Assembly (NCBI RefSeq): GCF_030408735.1
Contig: NZ_CP047204.1
Coordinates: 992,001-1,056,000, forward strand
Direction: 5' to 3'
Length of the DNA stretch: 64,000 bases
From: Corynebacterium faecale
GTDB lineage: Bacteria > Actinomycetota > Actinomycetes > Mycobacteriales > Mycobacteriaceae
The notes beneath the pieces were generated by a model, which saw only the letters and a program-made list of their open reading frames with translations, did not search any database and had not been told where the DNA came from. Positions 61,631-64,000 of the stretch are shown here, piece after piece. Every line of letters begins with the position of its first letter. Within the stretch, counting starts at the first letter, position 1. A program made the position numbers and the translations under genes.

Positions 61631-62029
61631 GTGGAACGTAATAAGAGTTTCATTCACCGGGGACTATCCCGGGGTGAGGTGATCGGTGGTATTTTCTGGC
61701 TCAGTCTCGCGGCTGGGATATCACTGTTGCTGGAGGTGGTGTACCTGGGGACGTGGATCACACTGCCCGGGGGGATGGCCATGGCGTTCCCGTACACGAT
61801 CATCATCGCGTTCTTCTTCAATATGGTCCTGACCAGGACTTCCATGCTGTGGACCGATAGTAGGCCGGTGGCTGCGATCCCCCTGTTCGTGTGGACCCTG
61901 GGCTTTGCCCTGTTCCTCATCTGGCCCCTGGCGGTGGGGGATCAACTGGTGGGCTCGAACATCCGCTCCGTGCTCCTACTTTTTGTTGGTTTGGCCGGGG
62001 GGATTTGGCCCTTGATGAAGGGCACGTAG
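61631..62029 (+). CDS. Conserved small membrane protein of the mshB-fdxC region
   Basis: A 132-aa protein with four predicted membrane helices and a basic N-terminus. A membrane protein occupies the same place after mshB in mycobacteria (Rv1171). GTG 61631 starts five bases after mshB. Function unknown. Confidence 0.75.
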   Translation: MERNKSFIHRGLSRGEVIGGIFWLSLAAGISLLLEVVYLGTWITLPGGMAMAFPYTIIIAFFFNMVLTRTSMLWTDSRPVAAIPLFVWTLGFALFLIWPLAVGDQLVGSNIRSVLLLFVGLAGGIWPLMKGT

Positions 62030-62095
62030 CATAATGAAGCCATTAGGATTGTCATGTTCTTCCATTTATAACGAGCCAGGAGTTTTCGAGTACCA

Positions 62096-62413
62096 ATGAC
62101 CTATACAATCGCACAGCCCTGCGTTGACGTCTTGGACCGTGCCTGCGTTGAAGAGTGCCCCGTCGACTGCATCTACGAAGGCAAGCGCATGCTGTACATC
62201 CACCCGGATGAGTGCGTCGACTGTGGTGCCTGCGAGCCGGCCTGTCCGGTCGAGGCGATCTTCTACGAGGACGATGTTCCAGACGAGTGGCTCGACTACA
62301 ACGATGCCAATGTTGGTTTCTTCGACGATCTCGGTTCCCCGGGTGGCGCGGCGAAGCTCGGACCGCAGGACTTTGATCACCCCCTGATCGCGGCGCTGCC
62401 CCCGCAGGCCTAA
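62096..62413 (+). CDS. fdxC: 7Fe-8S ferredoxin
   Basis: A 105-aa ferredoxin with a 3Fe-4S/4Fe-4S pattern: [17 protein letters not shown] ... [16 protein letters not shown], followed by the long C-terminal tail usual in actinobacterial FdxC. It probably supplies electrons to various enzymes. Next to dapC, as in mycobacteria. Confidence 0.92.
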   Translation: MTYTIAQPCVDVLDRACVEECPVDCIYEGKRMLYIHPDECVDCGACEPACPVEAIFYEDDVPDEWLDYNDANVGFFDDLGSPGGAAKLGPQDFDHPLIAALPPQA

Positions 62414-62424
62414 TCTGTACATTC

Positions 62425-63537
62425 ATGACCCGTAAACCCCGCACCCCCTTAGCCACCATCCTCCCGGACTTCCCCTGGGATTCACTAGCCTCCGCGAAAG
62501 CACAGGCGAGTGCGCATCCGGATGGCATTGTGAATCTGTCGGTTGGCACCCCGGTTGATCCGGTCGCCCCCGGAATCCAGATCGCGCTTTCGGAGGCCGC
62601 GGGGTTCTCCGGTTACCCGCAGACCATCGGCACCCCCGAACTGCGGTCTGCGATCCGCGCGGCGCTGCTGCGCCGCTACAACATGACAGCGCTTGTCGAC
62701 GCCTCCGTGATCCCCGTGGTGGGCACCAAGGAGGCGATCGCTCTCCTGCCCACGATGCTCGGCCTCTCCGGGCACACCGTGGTGATCCCGGAGATCGCAT
62801 ATCCGACCTATGAGGTCGCCGCGGTGGCCGCCGGTGCGCGGGTACGTCGTTCGGATTCGTTGCTGAAGCTGGGACCCGAGGTCCCGTCACTGATGTTCCT
62901 CAATTCACCGTCCAACCCGACCGGCAAGGTGCTGGGTATTCCACACCTGCGCAAGGTTGTGGAATGGGCGCGGGACAATGACGTGATCATCGCAGCGGAC
63001 GAATGTTACCTGGGTCTGGGCTGGGATGATGACAATGAGCCCGTCTCCATCCTGGACCCGCGGGTCTGCGATGGTGACCACACCAACCTGTTGGCCATCC
63101 ACTCGCTGTCCAAGACCTCCAACATGGCCTCCTACCGCGCTGGATACATCGTGGGGGACACCTCCCTGGTGGGTGAGCTGACCGAAGCACGCAAGAACCT
63201 GGGTCTCATGGTTCCCCACGCCATCCAGCAGGCGATGATCGCCGCGCTCAATGATGATCTGCAGGAGGCGGGGCAGAAGCTGGTGTATGCACGTCGTCGT
63301 TTAGCGCTGATGAAGGCCCTGATCGGGGCGGGTTTCCGCATCGACAATTCCGAGGCTGGTCTCTACCTCTGGGCCACCCGCGATGAGCCCTGCCGGGACA
63401 CGGTGGACTGGTTCGCCGAGCGCGGCATCCTGGTCGCCCCCGGTGACTTCTATGGTCCACGTGGCGCACTTCATGTCCGCGTTGCCCTCACTGAGGTGGA
63501 CGAGCGTATCGAGGCTGCTGTCACACGCCTTTCCTGA
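62425..63537 (+). CDS. dapC: N-succinyldiaminopimelate aminotransferase
   Basis: A 370-aa fold-type I PLP aminotransferase in the lysine/diaminopimelate pathway. Seen are NSPSNPTGKVL, the aspartate in AADECYLG and the PLP lysine in HSLSKTSNMASYR. TAATCT at 62411-62416 lies eight bases before ATG 62425 and could allow a leaderless transcript in addition to read-through from fdxC. Confidence 0.92.
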   Translation: MTRKPRTPLATILPDFPWDSLASAKAQASAHPDGIVNLSVGTPVDPVAPGIQIALSEAAGFSGYPQTIGTPELRSAIRAALLRRYNMTALVDASVIPVVGTKEAIALLPTMLGLSGHTVVIPEIAYPTYEVAAVAAGARVRRSDSLLKLGPEVPSLMFLNSPSNPTGKVLGIPHLRKVVEWARDNDVIIAADECYLGLGWDDDNEPVSILDPRVCDGDHTNLLAIHSLSKTSNMASYRAGYIVGDTSLVGELTEARKNLGLMVPHAIQQAMIAALNDDLQEAGQKLVYARRRLALMKALIGAGFRIDNSEAGLYLWATRDEPCRDTVDWFAERGILVAPGDFYGPRGALHVRVALTEVDERIEAAVTRLS

Positions 63538-63608
63538 CGGTTTTATCAACACGCCCGCGAAGGGCTAGGATTGAATCCCTAAAACTGTTTTTTGACATTG
63601 GAAGAGGC

Positions 63609-64000
63609 GTGTTGAGTTCCGAAAAACGTGGCTGGGAAACTCGCCTTCGAAGGACGACCCGACAGTTCCTGAAGTTCGGGTTGGTGGGTGGCTCCGGCAC
63701 CGTGGTAAACCTCCTTGTAGCTGCATTGGCGAAGAAAATCGCAGGCTGGACGAGCGGTATCTCCGAGCACGATCCCTTCATGAATCTCCTGGGTACCGAC
63801 TTCAATATCCGCTGGTATCACGTGTTCATGACCATCGCCTTCCTGGTGGCCAATACGTGGAACTACCAGCTCAACCGCATGTGGACCTTCAAGACAAAGG
63901 AGATGCGGTCCTGGTGGCGCGGTTTCTTCCCCTTTCTGGCGACAGGCCTCGTTGCTTTCATCGTCAGTCAGATTGTGACCACCCTGCTGATGAACCCCAG
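63609..64000 (+). CDS. GtrA-family membrane protein, N-terminal part (truncated by window edge)
   Basis: The first 130 residues of a GtrA-like protein, which assist polyprenyl-linked sugar transfer in the membrane. FLKFGLVGGSGTVVNLLV begins helix 1 and NTWNYQLNRMWTF is the conserved mid-motif. GTG 63609 is used; TTG 63612 has a better distance to GGAAG (63600-63604). The end lies beyond the window. Confidence 0.78.
   Translation, partial: MLSSEKRGWETRLRRTTRQFLKFGLVGGSGTVVNLLVAALAKKIAGWTSGISEHDPFMNLLGTDFNIRWYHVFMTIAFLVANTWNYQLNRMWTFKTKEMRSWWRGFFPFLATGLVAFIVSQIVTTLLMNP

Overview
The window looks like chromosomal DNA from a Corynebacterium of the C. glutamicum / C. efficiens group. The genus call rests on gene neighbourhoods rather than a database match: an ndnR-nadA-nadC-nadS operon, the actinobacterial block typA-lpqW-mshB-(small membrane protein)-fdxC-dapC, a TPP-riboswitch-led ykoEDC transporter, a pobA/pcaK-like pair, several apparently leaderless genes and a high G+C content. 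No rRNA, tRNA or CRISPR array was seen.

Layout. 1-3.4 kb: end of a methyltransferase, two SDR oxidoreductases, a YjdM/PhnA-like protein and an IS982-type element. 3.4-6.1 kb: a large membrane-anchored TPM-domain coiled-coil protein. 6.1-10.9 kb: a CsoR/CstR-type repressor, the NAD operon and a 57-aa cysteine-rich protein with two operator-like palindromes. 10.9-18.5 kb: DUF488, DMT permease, MBL-fold protein, VOC protein, lipoate ligase, TPP enzyme, zinc alcohol dehydrogenase, CinA-like amidase and a small stress-type protein. 18.8-22.5 kb: a complete class I P450 system (ferredoxin reductase, 3Fe-4S ferredoxin, LysR regulator, P450). 22.5-28.1 kb: YjbR-like protein, Thr/Pro/Val-rich surface protein, CocE-type hydrolase, MBL hydrolase and L,D-transpeptidase. 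28.1-39 kb: catabolic island on the minus strand (two permeases, alpha/beta hydrolase, flavin monooxygenase, two phosphotriesterase homologues, GntR regulator, then pcaK-like permease and pobA). 39.2-42.6 kb: TPP riboswitch, ykoEDC and a P-loop kinase. 42.6-56.7 kb: mostly housekeeping or hypothetical genes (ChaA antiporter, LmbE deacetylase, UvrA paralogue, Tpx, DUF808, ketopantoate reductase, DUF2218, Nudix, trypsin-like protease, ArsC, YkvI permease, DUF402, secreted proteins). 57.1-64 kb: the typA to dapC block, ending in a truncated GtrA-family gene.

How genes work together. The NAD operon encodes quinolinate synthesis and use, with a desulfurase that probably matures NadA and a Nudix-type repressor. 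Next to it, a CsoR-family repressor that keeps two cysteines but lacks the copper-ligand histidine shares a 16-bp palindrome with the promoter of the cysteine-rich protein, which suggests a small sulfur-stress regulon. The P450 unit has matching 26-bp LysR-type sites on both sides of lysR. The island at 28-36 kb reads as an inducible pathway for an unknown ester or lactone of an aromatic compound: uptake, hydrolysis and ring hydroxylation are present, but no ring-cleavage gene is in the window.

The least familiar items are the CstR-like/Cys-rich pair, the phosphotriesterase operon with one metal-ligand-less paralogue, the IS inserted at two overlapping stop codons, and the P450 regulon.
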